21,973 nt of DNA, taken from a virus. Shown here piece after piece: positions 6,842 through 13,054 of the stretch. The notes beneath the pieces are model-generated. The model searched no databases. It was not told the origin of the DNA and saw only the letters and a list, made by a program, of their open reading frames with translations. The position numbers and the translations under genes were made by a program. Every line of letters begins with the position of its first letter. The stretch's first letter is position 1. Location: the IMG/VR virus record IMGVR_UViG_3300025286_000163, positions 1 through 21,973 of that record. One strand, written 5' to 3'.

Positions 6842-7006
6842 ATGGTATGGCTACTTTGCGTGACTCGTACCATGTGCCTCTGAAACCCCTATATAATAAG
6901 GAAAGTATACATGGTACGGGGGTATGATTGTACTATGCCATACCACCGTACTGCCACCTCTACAGCCCCCGTGGAATATAGATGGTACGGCGGTACGGTG
7001 GTACGC
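6842..7006. repeat. GGTACGG repeat cluster and inverted repeat: candidate packaging (cos/pac) or TerS-binding site
   Basis: The 305-base gap before the small terminase has no convincing gene. It holds iterated GGTACGG-like words on both strands: ATGGTATGG (6842), TACCATG (6868-6874), ATGGTACGG (6911), and ATGGTACGG/CGGTACGG/GGTACG (6982-7005). Positions 6938-6955 and 6989-7006 form an 18-bp imperfect inverted repeat (15 matches) around a 33-base spacer. Small terminases bind repeated sites near their own gene, so a packaging site is plausible. An 11-nt box (CTACTTTGCGT, 6851-6861) and a 16-nt box (CTCTGAAACCCCTATA, 6878-6893) recur before the large terminase. A short hairpin (CTCTCCTaaAGGAGAG) follows at 7006-7022. 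Confidence 0.5.
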
Positions 7007-7120
7007 TCTCCTAAAGGAGAGAGGAAAGAGTTGTATAACACAATCTCCCCTCTACCGCTCTGCCTTGGACAGCGTTAAAAAAAAGAAGGAGATACGAAAA
7101 GTATAATGGAAGGAGAGTTA

Positions 7121-7606
7121 ATGAAGAAGAAAATTACAAAGAAGCAAAGAGCGTTTATTGATTTGTATGTGTTTGAAGATTTGGGTCAGGGCGATTGTGC
7201 ACATCGAGCCGGGTATAAGAACCCGGATATCATTGCGCACCGGTTATTGAATGATCCACAATATGAGCATGTGCAGAATAAGATTGATGAATTACAGGCC
7301 AGACAAAGACAGCGGTATGAGATTACGTTTGAGAAGGTGGCTGAAGATTTGAAGAAGATCAGGGATGCGGCTATGGATGACGGTGTGTTCGGAGCTGCGG
7401 TGGCGGCTGAGTTGGGCCGAGCGAAGTTGGGTGGATTGATGGTGGACAGGAAAGAAGTTAAGTACGGGAAGATCGATCAGATGGATCGGGAGCAGGTGGA
7501 GGCCAGGCTAGCGAACCTGATGAAACAGAACAAGCTGGCGAATGTGGTGAAGGACGTGACTCCGAAACCGGAAGTGATTGAGGTATTGGAGGATGATGAA
7601 GATTAG
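7121..7606 (+). CDS. terS: Terminase small subunit (Terminase_2-like)
   Basis: DNA-packaging recognition subunit that binds the packaging site and delivers DNA to the large terminase. It has 161 residues and begins MKKKITKKQRAFIDLYV. This N-terminal KQRAFIxxY pattern followed by DCAHRAGYKNPD...HRLLND matches the helix-turn-helix of Terminase_2-type subunits. The middle is helical (about 55-110), and the C-terminus is acidic (EVLEDDED), typical for interaction with the large subunit. I chose ATG 7121, with AAGGAG five to six bases upstream, over ATG 7106, whose nearest AGGAG is too far. A repeat-rich region lies directly upstream. The large terminase is about 7 kb away, which is unusual. Confidence 0.85.
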   Translation: MKKKITKKQRAFIDLYVFEDLGQGDCAHRAGYKNPDIIAHRLLNDPQYEHVQNKIDELQARQRQRYEITFEKVAEDLKKIRDAAMDDGVFGAAVAAELGRAKLGGLMVDRKEVKYGKIDQMDREQVEARLANLMKQNKLANVVKDVTPKPEVIEVLEDDED

Positions 7607-7854
7607 TGAAGCTTGGACTTATCGATCCAGTCTGCACGCTCTGAAGAGAGTGCCTTAAGGTATTCGTCATGGAAGTGGCAATCCGGGCAATCGCCCTCAG
7701 GGATTGAATCAATTTTACTGTGCTTGAATTGGCCATGAACCTTACAATCAACCTCAATGGTGACATCTTTTTGAAGCTGATCTAGAAAGTAATCGGTTAT
7801 TAGCTCAGCGATTTTGCGGTCGTCATTTCTTTGTGTCATACGATTTGTTGGCAT
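7603..7854 (-). CDS. Hypothetical small zinc-ribbon-like protein
   Basis: Protein of up to 83 residues, not recognised. It contains CKVH (C37, H40) and CPDCH (C56, C59), so two metal-ligand pairs 16 residues apart, which suggests a small zinc-binding fold. The N-terminal 35 residues look helical. No clear Shine-Dalgarno is present at ATG 7854 or the next ATG (7839), so the start is uncertain. It overlaps the upstream gene by 32 bases. Its TAA overlaps the TAG of the convergent small-terminase gene, with no terminator between them. It ends a long minus-strand operon. Confidence 0.68.
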   Translation of the reverse strand: MPTNRMTQRNDDRKIAELITDYFLDQLQKDVTIEVDCKVHGQFKHSKIDSIPEGDCPDCHFHDEYLKALSSERADWIDKSKLH

Positions 7855-8104
7855 CCAGGTCTTGATGAAGAATACAGTCTCCTAGTGCTTTTCCTCTGTC
7901 ATTGTATACACTTATTATGACTGAATCTGCATCCGTTTCAATGCGAATAGCTAAATCATTGTGCATAAACCACTGAGTGCTGTCAGCTGTGAGCTGATAA
8001 TCTGCGGGTTCCAGGATGGAATCGTAGTCTGTTTCGGGCTGCTCCGGTGCTTCAAACCAATGGAGCTTACCCTGGCTGTCTACTATAGCGTCTATTTTAT
8101 TCAT
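7823..8104 (-). CDS. Hypothetical acidic protein (93 aa; alternative start at 8176)
   Basis: Protein of unknown function. From MNKIDAIVDSQGKLHWFEAPEQ it runs 93 residues and is acidic, with aromatic residues (W, F, Y) and beta-like alternation near SVIISVYNDRG. I chose ATG 8104 because AAGGAG lies nine bases before it. A longer frame begins at ATG 8176, whose A overlaps the upstream stop (TAATG) but which lacks a good ribosome site. That would add 24 residues, so both starts are possible. It overlaps the next gene by 32 bases. No motif known to me is present. Confidence 0.65.
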   Translation of the reverse strand: MNKIDAIVDSQGKLHWFEAPEQPETDYDSILEPADYQLTADSTQWFMHNDLAIRIETDADSVIISVYNDRGKALGDCILHQDLDANKSYDTKK

Positions 8105-8175
8105 TGATAAACTCTCCTTTTTCTTTCCGGCAACAATACTTGTGTCCGTTATCGCCATCATTTCTTCGTCTAACA

Positions 8176-8610
8176 TTAGTTTCTATCATCCCCTATAACC
8201 CAAGCACCATCTTGGGCTGTCCAACCCTTTTCCAGTATTCTTTCGTGAACTTTGGCAATTTCACTGTCTACTTCTTTTGTTAGTTTCGCCAACTCTTTCT
8301 GGCGATCAAATAGTTCCTTTTCTCTTCTCATTAAGTCAACACTCAAGACTGCATCTTGTTCGTCTTTCATTAGGTTTTCTTTCTTTTTAGCCATTGGTTT
8401 TTCTCCTTTATTAGCTGTTATTATTTTTGGTTTGCCTTTAAAAACATTGTATGCACCATAAAGGAACATGACTGCTCCCAAAGTTATACTCATGGAAACT
8501 GCTATAGCTAGTGCTGTTGAACTAATACCGCCAAGATCAAAGTTCATTGTTCCATAGATCATTCCGCTTGCACCGAGTGCACAGCATATAATTGCTGTTT
8601 TTTTATTCAT
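8176..8610 (-). CDS. Membrane protein with two TM segments and cytoplasmic helical tail; internal start
   Basis: Protein of 144 residues. Two hydrophobic segments (about 4-25 and 30-57) are followed by a charged helical region from about 60 to 130 that looks like a coiled coil (MRREKELFDRQKELAKLTK). AAGGAG sits seven bases before ATG 8610. A second strong ribosome site (AAAGGAG) precedes an in-frame ATG at 8394, which would make a soluble 72-residue form lacking the membrane part. Function unknown. The layout could suit a phage membrane anchor or a lysis regulator, but nothing proves it. The stop abuts the next gene (TAATG). Confidence 0.7.
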   Translation of the reverse strand: MNKKTAIICCALGASGMIYGTMNFDLGGISSTALAIAVSMSITLGAVMFLYGAYNVFKGKPKIITANKGEKPMAKKKENLMKDEQDAVLSVDLMRREKELFDRQKELAKLTKEVDSEIAKVHERILEKGWTAQDGAWVIGDDRN

Positions 8611-8621
8611 CAATCTTCTCC

Positions 8622-8726
8622 TTACGTTTCCGGATCATCCGGATATTTAAACATTATATAAGCCGGGGCCGCGAAACAGGCAATAACCCCAAGCAGTCTT
8701 AAAAAATCAAATAGTGTTTCGTTCAT
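8622..8726 (-). CDS. 34-aa single-pass membrane microprotein
   Basis: A short frame with GGGAGA correctly placed before ATG 8726. The peptide starts MNETLFDFLRLL, has one hydrophobic segment (about residues 6-26) and ends in charged YPDDPET. It overlaps the upstream gene by 20 bases and its TAA lies 11 bases before the next ATG, with the next gene's ribosome site right after it. Tight packing plus a good ribosome site support a real gene. It resembles in size the small membrane peptides of phages (holin-like or toxin-like), but no homologue is recognised. Confidence 0.6.
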   Translation of the reverse strand: MNETLFDFLRLLGVIACFAAPAYIMFKYPDDPET

Positions 8727-8922
8727 TGTTTTTCTCCCATGACCAGTTTTTGTTGTTGTCAAGATGCCACCCCCTGGACTGAAGCTCTTTTTCTATAGCC
8801 CTTACTAGACCCAGGCTAGGGTCTGGGTTCTTTTTCAGATCATCATAACGTCTTAAAAGAAAGACATCAGAATCTTGATCGTTAAGGATGCTTTCCCATT
8901 GTTTTTGTATAGCTAGGTTCAT
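8707..8922 (-). CDS. Hypothetical 71-aa protein
   Basis: Soluble, mainly charged protein, not recognised. It has helical N-terminal residues (MNLAIQKQWESIL), a central DVFLLRRYDDLKKNP region and a Trp-rich C-terminus (SRGWHLDNNKNWSWEK). I chose ATG 8922, which begins one base after the upstream stop (TAAGATG), over a TTG at 8952 inside the previous gene; GGTGG eight bases upstream may act as ribosome site. It overlaps the 34-residue microprotein by 20 bases. Confidence 0.65.
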   Translation of the reverse strand: MNLAIQKQWESILNDQDSDVFLLRRYDDLKKNPDPSLGLVRAIEKELQSRGWHLDNNKNWSWEKNNERNTI

Positions 8923-8923
8923 C

Positions 8924-9202
8924 TTATTTGCCACCGTTCCTCCGGGTTTCAATTATTGGTATTAGTATTAACGGTATCAAACACCCTAATATAATTCCAA
9001 TGATCATGTGGCTCATGGTGGGATCAATAGCTGCTCCTAGACCGTCTGATACGGTGTTTCCCACACCCGCGCCCAGAATTGCACCTACCTGTCCATTGCC
9101 TTTAAAAAATCGATCTACCTCTAATCCTGTGTACGCGCCCAGAATGAGAACCCCGTTATCAACCATGCCAAAGATTAGGCCAGGCATTAGAAAGTCAGTC
9201 AT
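8924..9202 (-). CDS. Small multi-pass membrane protein with Gly-rich centre
   Basis: Protein of 92 residues with a hydrophobic segment near residues 5-25, a glycine-rich middle (about 38-58, LGAGVGNTVSDGLGAAID) and a strong C-terminal segment (about 64-84). It ends in a basic TRRNGGK tail. Two to three membrane passes fit a holin-like or channel-like protein, but no endolysin is in the window, so I leave the function open. The GNTVSDGLGA pattern seems familiar from T4-like marine phages; this is recollection only. GAGAGG precedes the ATG. Its ATG overlaps the small 35-residue gene's stop (ATGA). Confidence 0.72.
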   Translation of the reverse strand: MTDFLMPGLIFGMVDNGVLILGAYTGLEVDRFFKGNGQVGAILGAGVGNTVSDGLGAAIDPTMSHMIIGIILGCLIPLILIPIIETRRNGGK

Positions 9203-9306
9203 TGTTTGCCTCTCTTGACCTTTTGTATAGGCCGTCTTTTGATTTTGATTATTGCCTGGTTGATCCAGTCGTAAAGATTTAGCATGATGTCTAGTAATTT
9301 AGTCAT
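9199..9306 (-). CDS. 35-aa basic microprotein linked by ATGA overlaps on both sides
   Basis: A short frame beginning MTKLLDIMLNLYDWINQ and ending in basic KVKRGKQ. The first half is amphipathic or weakly membrane-active, and the second half has many Lys and Arg residues. Its ATG overlaps the upstream gene's TGA (ATGA), and its TGA overlaps the downstream gene's ATG (ATGA). A chance frame would rarely fit both joints, so I believe that it is translated. Function unknown. Confidence 0.62.
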   Translation of the reverse strand: MTKLLDIMLNLYDWINQAIIKIKRRPIQKVKRGKQ

Positions 9307-9785
9307 GTCCACCACTCCGGTTTTTCTCTGCCTTTTTCCCATTTCGCATAGTGTTTCTCGTTGATACAGTAATCACGATATGCTTTGATAGGATCGTCAT
9401 TCTTGTATTGATCTGGCATAGCTTGTGCTATTGGCGTCATACCACCTACCTTTATATTTCTAGGCCTTCTACATAAAGGTCTTTCAAGTTTTACAAAACT
9501 AGCGTGTTCTCTACCATACCTGTATTTATATTCCTCACTTAATGCCAAGAAATGGTCTAACAACCACCAGTAATTAGCACTTGATTCTCTAGCCCATATA
9601 GTACAAGGATGATTCAAATATGCTCGCTTGTATAAACCTACCTTGTCTGTATACTCGTCACCATCTAATTCTCTGTGTGCTGTGCATAACATCTGTGCTG
9701 TTTCTAATGGCATCTTCACTAGCATCTTGTCAGGTTGTGCTTCTGCTGATTTAACAGGGCAATCATAAAAATAAAATATGTTCAT
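9303..9785 (-). CDS. Conserved phage protein, MNIFY...YRYG...QAMPDxYK type
   Basis: Protein of 160 residues. I recall, unchecked, this pattern as common in marine phages: an MNIFY start, KMxLETAQMLCTAH (about residues 24-37), NHPCTIWARES..NYWWL (58-75), EYKYRYG (about 84-90), QAMPDQYK (120-127) and a KWEK...PEWW end. It has been annotated as a hypothetical protein or, loosely, as related to pyrimidine-dimer glycosylases; I would not assign the activity. Conserved His, Glu and Tyr residues could form an active site. The start overlaps the upstream stop (ATGA) and the stop overlaps the microprotein start. Confidence 0.78.
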   Translation of the reverse strand: MNIFYFYDCPVKSAEAQPDKMLVKMPLETAQMLCTAHRELDGDEYTDKVGLYKRAYLNHPCTIWARESSANYWWLLDHFLALSEEYKYRYGREHASFVKLERPLCRRPRNIKVGGMTPIAQAMPDQYKNDDPIKAYRDYCINEKHYAKWEKGREKPEWWT

Positions 9786-10099
9786 TCAGAAACCTCCATT
9801 CCTTCTTGGAATAAGTCCTGAGTCATTTCTTCATATTCTTTTGAGTATTCATCATAGATCGGTGTTGCCAATCGGAATTGAATGAGATCAATCATAGCTG
9901 TTACTTGATTAGCACCGTACCTGGTGAACATGATAATTTTGTTATCATGATCATAGAATCGCATACAATCTTCTTCAAGTTGCATGACCTCTCCCCACTT
10001 GTTTTGTGCGTTTTTGGTTTTAACAAAGTTTATTTCCGGGCATAGTTTCTTGATCTTTTCGTATGAAAGGGCATTAACTGGCATATAATCGGTACTCAT
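9782..10099 (-). CDS. Hypothetical 105-aa protein
   Basis: Soluble acidic protein, not recognised. It begins MSTDYMPVNALSYEKIKKLC and contains KNKIIMFTRYGANQVTAMIDLIQF-like hydrophobic stretches in the middle and a very acidic end (YEEMTQDLFQEGMEVSE). I chose ATG 10099, preceded by AGAGG, over a longer frame running into the promoter. Its start overlaps the 14-codon leader's stop (ATGA), and its own stop overlaps the next gene's start. It is first main gene of the operon that runs to 7603. Confidence 0.66.
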   Translation of the reverse strand: MSTDYMPVNALSYEKIKKLCPEINFVKTKNAQNKWGEVMQLEEDCMRFYDHDNKIIMFTRYGANQVTAMIDLIQFRLATPIYDEYSKEYEEMTQDLFQEGMEVSE

Positions 10100-10140
10100 G
10101 ATTGGCCTCTGATTTTGGTTAACGTGTTGTTCTCGTTCAT
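10096..10140 (-). CDS. 14-aa leader peptide at the head of the operon
   Basis: ATG 10140 has a strong ribosome site (AAGGAG eight bases upstream) and opens MNENNTLTKIRGQS, ending in ATGA that overlaps the start of the next gene. This looks like a translational-coupling leader that feeds ribosomes to the next gene, whose own site is weaker. The peptide itself probably has no separate function. Confidence 0.5.
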   Translation of the reverse strand: MNENNTLTKIRGQS

Positions 10141-10170
10141 TATTTTTTCTCCTTAGTAGTCTGAAAATAA

Positions 10171-10225
10171 ACAGTAGTTTTTCTACTGTATGTATATTAT
10201 GGCACAGGAAGGCTATATATATCAA
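10171..10225 (-). promoter_or_regulatory. Promoter with hairpin at the transcript 5' end
   Basis: On the minus strand TTGATA (10225-10220), an 18-base spacer and CATAAT (10201-10196) give a sigma70-like promoter. Its expected start (about 10189) coincides with a perfect hairpin, ACAGTAG/CTACTGT with a 5-base loop (10171-10189). The hairpin would cap the mRNA 5' end or serve as an operator. Confidence 0.55.
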
Positions 10226-10570
10226 GGAGTATATTGAGGTTAAGAAAAAAAACTGTAACTATGTTTTATACAATAGTTTAATCAAATTCCCCCCTTCGTA
10301 GACACTTGCTGCGATTTGAAATGGCGGTTTGAAATGGGAATCAGCTCTGAGCTGGACGCGACATCTGCGCCCGGTGAAATAATCTGCGGTCGTCTGTGTG
10401 CTTTGGAAATCTGCGAACGCCCGGAGTCATTTTAACTACTTTGGAGAAATAGAGATATCTCCAGGCGCTGCTTTTAGGATAAATTATCGAATCATCCTCT
10501 GGGAGAGCTTGTAGACTAGCAGAAATCTGCGTGTTATACAATCTGCACCCCCCCCTATGATAGTACCCAA
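10226..10570. repeat. Intergenic region with ATCTGC iterons and dispersed repeat copy A
   Basis: About 345 bases without a convincing gene. ATCTGC occurs five times (10363, 10382, 10409, 10525, 10541), often followed by Gs or Cs and with nearby CGCCCGG words. The last is followed by a C-run and TATGATAGTA (10556-10565). The same ordered elements occur at 11627-11666 and 13055-13105. A hairpin-like GGAGA...TCTCC lies near 10443-10463. The role is unknown: possible protein-binding iterons or a recombination boundary. Confidence 0.6.
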
Positions 10571-10595
10571 CAAAAGAAAACATCAGCTGATGTTT
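10571..10595 (-). terminator. Candidate terminator overlapping the DUF7227-like gene's stop codon
   Basis: A perfect 18-bp palindrome (10578-10595, AAACATCAG/CTGATGTTT) is followed on the minus strand by a T-rich stretch. The TGA of the gene ending at 10583 lies inside it, so translation would reach into the hairpin. The stem is short once a loop is allowed, so efficiency is uncertain. Confidence 0.5.
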
Positions 10596-11242
10596 CCCTT
10601 GCCGGTCCCATGAGCTGGAAAGCCCACCATATTGGACCGCCCGGCATGTTGGCACAGCTGGCAGCTTTTACAGGTCACATTATCCTGGTAAGTGGCCGGG
10701 CAAATATTAACCTTGTTGCCGGCTTTCGTGGTGATCGTGTGATTGTATGCTTGATCCGCCGGGACAATCACCACCACCGGGCCAATTCCCAGGGCTTTGA
10801 GTTCGTCCGCATGGTCCAGACTGTCAGCTGAAAGGTTCACGGTAAACCCGTTATCGTTGGCGTGTTTAATCTTGGCGTGGTTCTTTTTGATTTTGTGCTT
10901 ATGAGTATAAGTAAAGCCGCGTTTGTTTTTGTTAGCATTTACCAGGCTTTTAAGCTTCCGCCCGTCGATCCAGTCGCCTGATCCGGCCAGGTCACCGGCT
11001 TGATTGTGACGCCAAAAAGTCCCGGCTGCCATTGTTTCCACTTCCTGGATAAATTGCTTGAAGCTCTCGCCCCGGAGCTTTTCAGATACTTTTTTCCAAT
11101 GCATGGCCAAGTGGCCATGTTTGGCGTAACAGGTCCCGTCATTCAATGGACAGCTGGGCGGGCAGCTTTTGTCTTCAGTAGTGGATACCGGGATAGGCCC
11201 GGTTTTAGGATTCGATGATTTTTTAGTCAAGTGAGTGTGCAT
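10583..11242 (-). CDS. DUF7227/gp88-like cysteine-rich phage protein
   Basis: Protein of 219 residues. It begins MHTHLTKKSSNPKTGPIPVSTT and has a cysteine cluster CPPSCPLNDGTCYA (C27, C31, C38). It ends with a second cluster ICPATYQDNVTCKSCQLC (C181, C191, C194, C197). The middle is alternating helical and strand-like, with FTVNLSADS and GPVVVIVP. The N-terminal GPIPVSTT..CPPSCP pattern matches, from memory, phage proteins of the DUF7227/Gp88 type, whose role is unknown; the cysteines probably bind metal or an Fe-S cluster. GGGGGTG precedes the ATG. It is downstream of the 69-residue gene in the same short unit. Confidence 0.75.
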   Translation of the reverse strand: MHTHLTKKSSNPKTGPIPVSTTEDKSCPPSCPLNDGTCYAKHGHLAMHWKKVSEKLRGESFKQFIQEVETMAAGTFWRHNQAGDLAGSGDWIDGRKLKSLVNANKNKRGFTYTHKHKIKKNHAKIKHANDNGFTVNLSADSLDHADELKALGIGPVVVIVPADQAYNHTITTKAGNKVNICPATYQDNVTCKSCQLCQHAGRSNMVGFPAHGTGKGNIS

Positions 11243-11253
11243 TATTCACCCCC

Positions 11254-11463
11254 TTATAAAATTGGTGTTTCATCTATATAGATGATCACATCATCAAGAG
11301 TTATTCCAAAACGTTTAGCTAACCCCCTTTTAACGGCTATTAATTCCGGTGTTGTTGGTGTTGGTGTATAGTCCAACTCAAAGACTTTACAAATATTGGA
11401 CCAGGTTGTCATGACTGGCGGCTTATCTTTAAAGTTTGATATTTTGATTTTATAGTTAAACAT
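11254..11463 (-). CDS. Hypothetical 69-aa protein
   Basis: Protein starting MFNYKIKISNFKDKPPV, not recognised. It has a Thr/Pro segment (TPTPTTPEL) and ends in a strand-like DDVIIYIDETPIL. ATG 11463 has GGAG six bases upstream; an upstream frame extension was rejected because it runs into the promoter. It precedes the cysteine-rich gene by 11 bases, so both are probably co-transcribed. Confidence 0.65.
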   Translation of the reverse strand: MFNYKIKISNFKDKPPVMTTWSNICKVFELDYTPTPTTPELIAVKRGLAKRFGITLDDVIIYIDETPIL

Positions 11464-11494
11464 TATTATCTCCAAATAATTAAAATGTAAGATC

Positions 11495-11524
11495 ATTATA
11501 CTACGGTTTTATACTTAAAGTAAA
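11495..11524 (-). promoter_or_regulatory. Promoter of the 69-aa/DUF7227-like unit
   Basis: Minus strand: TTTACT (11524-11519), an 18-base spacer and a perfect TATAAT (11500-11495), about 32 bases before the ATG at 11463. The -10 is strong and the -35 matches four of six positions. Confidence 0.6.
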
Positions 11525-11626
11525 CAACAAAAGCAGCTATTTTCCGGGTACCTGGGCTATTGCCCGGCCTTTGAAAACGCTTTAAACGCGACCTGGTGCG
11601 CCCGGTTCTGTCTGCGCCCGGCTAAA

Positions 11627-11666
11627 ATCTGCAATCTGCCCCCTATGATAGTATTAATGATAGTAA
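11627..11666. repeat. Dispersed repeat copy B (ATCTGC iterons + TATGATAGTA)
   Basis: ATCTGC at 11627-11632 and 11634-11639, then CCCCC, TATGATAGTA (11644-11653) and AATGATAGTAA (11656-11666). This is the best-preserved partner of copy C. It lies about 20 bases beyond the terminator of the gene that follows on the plus map. Nearby 11581-11620 holds GCGCCCGG words like those in copy A; otherwise 11525-11686 shows nothing coding. Confidence 0.65.
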
Positions 11667-11685
11667 TCCCCCAGAAACAAGGCCA

Positions 11686-11714
11686 TAAAAAAAGGGGAGC
11701 TGACGCCCCCCTTT
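11686..11714 (-). terminator. Rho-independent terminator of the 11733-12520 unit
   Basis: Minus strand: AAAGGGG (11714-11708), a 10-base loop, CCCCTTT (11697-11691) and a T-run continuing to about 11687. It lies 19 bases past the stop at 11733. The stem and T-tract are clear. Confidence 0.75.
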
Positions 11715-11732
11715 CCCTTTGGAGTGATTATC

Positions 11733-12008
11733 CTAAATCACCATTATAAATTCATCTTTCAATAATCGGTCATGTTCTTTATCAAGAACCCAACTATAAT
11801 CATCAACCAACTCTTGATCTGAGGATTGCTCATAGTAAGAACCTATTCCATCATCTCCCAATATTCTTAGAATTTGACACCGCCTTAAAATTTCCTTTCG
11901 GGTTTTTTCATCTAAGGGGATTGGATATTGTTTTCTTCTTTTTTTAATCTCCAAGTCCCTTTCTTTTTTTGCTTCGACTGGATCGTATTCTCTTACTGTT
12001 AGTTTCAT
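11733..12008 (-). CDS. Hypothetical charged 91-aa protein
   Basis: Highly charged helical protein, not recognised. The N-terminal half is rich in Lys, Arg and Glu (KKERDLEIKKRRKQYP), and the second half is acidic (SDQELVDDYSWVLDKEHDRLL). The mix could suit RNA or DNA binding, but no motif is known to me. GAGGGG lies upstream of ATG 12008, which overlaps the upstream gene's TGA by four bases (ATGA). Confidence 0.65.
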   Translation of the reverse strand: MKLTVREYDPVEAKKERDLEIKKRRKQYPIPLDEKTRKEILRRCQILRILGDDGIGSYYEQSSDQELVDDYSWVLDKEHDRLLKDEFIMVI

Positions 12009-12520
12009 GACTCATCCCCTCTACGAACCAAGATCTCATCGCCATCTTTTAAGTTGTAATGCTCTGAGCCATTGCAATGCCACCAATGTTTTATTGCTTC
12101 TTCAATTGCTATGTCAAATTTGTGATGCTCCCAAGGATCGAAATCTCCACTTTCTGCTAGTGGCATATGTTTTCTTGCTACTGTTTCCCAAAACTTAGAG
12201 CGAGAATCACGAGATATTTTTTTCAAATTTAATGTTTCTTTCTTATTTTCCAACAGTCTTGCTTTTTCGAGATATGAGTAATGTGTTCCATGTTCACAAT
12301 CTTCATTTAGATCGAAGTAAATTTCGTTATCCCAATACTTAAAATCATCATGGTGTTTATCTAAACGAACCACGATAACTTCATCATCATTTACGGTGAC
12401 TTCTGTTATTGTTCCTTTGAGTCCAGACACATCAACTTCATAGTTAGTGCATTGTGCAAATGTGTCTTTGCCAAACTGTATGCGATCTCCATCTTTTAGT
12501 TTTTTAATATCTAGTTTCAT
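12005..12520 (-). CDS. Hypothetical 171-aa protein with an SH3-like N-terminus
   Basis: Protein not recognised. The N-terminal half (about 1-75) is strand-rich (LKDGDRIQFGKDTF..VSGLKGTITEVTVNDDEVIVVRLDK), in the pattern of small beta-barrel domains such as KOW/SH3-like folds. The end again has KDGDEILVRRGDES. The middle is helical and rich in Trp, His and Glu (DPWEHHKFDIAIEEAIKHWWH). GGAG precedes ATG 12520. It is first of a two-gene unit with an extended -10 promoter upstream. The fold remark is inference. Confidence 0.68.
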   Translation of the reverse strand: MKLDIKKLKDGDRIQFGKDTFAQCTNYEVDVSGLKGTITEVTVNDDEVIVVRLDKHHDDFKYWDNEIYFDLNEDCEHGTHYSYLEKARLLENKKETLNLKKISRDSRSKFWETVARKHMPLAESGDFDPWEHHKFDIAIEEAIKHWWHCNGSEHYNLKDGDEILVRRGDES

Positions 12521-12555
12521 TTTTTTACTCCAAATAATAGTTTAAATGAATCTTT

Positions 12556-12564
12556 ATTATACCA
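12556..12564 (-). promoter_or_regulatory. Extended -10 promoter for the 12520 gene
   Basis: Minus strand TGGTATAAT is a perfect extended -10 (TGnTATAAT), 36 bases before ATG 12520. No good -35 is visible, which extended -10 promoters do not need. Confidence 0.55.
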
Positions 12565-12592
12565 AAATAATACACACAAAGTATAATGAATT

Positions 12593-12601
12593 TGATATAA
12601 T
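12593..12601 (+). promoter_or_regulatory. Extended -10 promoter for the 12636 gene
   Basis: TGATATAAT, again TGnTATAAT, 35 bases before ATG 12636. It mirrors the divergent promoter at 12556-12564. A second TATAAT lies at 12582-12587. Confidence 0.55.
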
Positions 12602-12635
12602 TAAGGGGTAAATTAATTAACTTTGGAGTAACGAA

Positions 12636-12977
12636 ATGGAAAAAGATATACCTCATGACATTTGGTCACATATGGTTCTTGATGATATTAGTTTGGCAAT
12701 TGATTTTTCTAAATCAAAATTTAACGATCTTGAAATTGAGAGGATGGTAACTTTTCACAGTGGTGGTGGTTGTTTGCATCTTATGTTTCATTTATCAGAT
12801 AAGAAAGTATTAATCTTTCATCACACAGATGAAGCAGAAATTTCTTATGATAAATGGGAAAGTATTGAAGATTATTTTAATGCGTCTGATGATGGGGAAT
12901 TTGGTTTTGGTTGGGAAAATATGAGTCCTAATTATGATGACCGTTGTTATAAATTTGATTTTGAGAAATTAAGGTAA
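12636..12977 (+). CDS. Hypothetical acidic 113-aa protein (lone plus-strand gene)
   Basis: Strongly acidic protein, not recognised. It has aromatic and His residues in VTFHSGGGCLHLMFHLS (about 37-54) and IFHHTDEAEISYDKW (about 60-75). It ends in a Glu/Phe/Asn-rich stretch (GEFGFGWENMSPNYDD). Acidic DNA-mimic proteins of phages have this size and charge, so an anti-host or anti-defence role is possible but unproven. It has its own promoter, ribosome site (GGAG) and strong terminator, and is the only plus-strand gene in a minus-strand region. The codon use is very AT-rich compared with the virion genes. Confidence 0.7.
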   Translation: MEKDIPHDIWSHMVLDDISLAIDFSKSKFNDLEIERMVTFHSGGGCLHLMFHLSDKKVLIFHHTDEAEISYDKWESIEDYFNASDDGEFGFGWENMSPNYDDRCYKFDFEKLR

Positions 12978-13005
12978 ATTAAACAATAGGGTTGGGAGCC
13001 TATGG

Positions 13006-13038
13006 AAAGAGAGAGCAGATTGCTCTCTCTTTTTTTTT
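13006..13038 (+). terminator. Strong rho-independent terminator
   Basis: A perfect 12-bp stem (AAAGAGAGAGCA 13006-13017, loop gat, complement 13021-13032) with Ts continuing to 13038. It closes the 12636 gene. Confidence 0.88.
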
Positions 13039-13054
13039 GCCCAGGGTTTTGGCC

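Noticed and set aside
6924-7106. 60-codon plus-strand frame before terS
   Set aside because: Crosses the repeat cluster, lacks a ribosome site and has no protein-like pattern.
8176-9202. Lysis cassette (holin/endolysin/spanin)
   Set aside because: Several small membrane proteins are present, but no endolysin or spanin motif was seen, so the cassette is not claimed.
10341-10655. Minus-strand frame of 104 codons over the ATCTGC iterons
   Set aside because: Begins inside the cysteine-rich gene and crosses its terminator and the repeat; no supporting signal.
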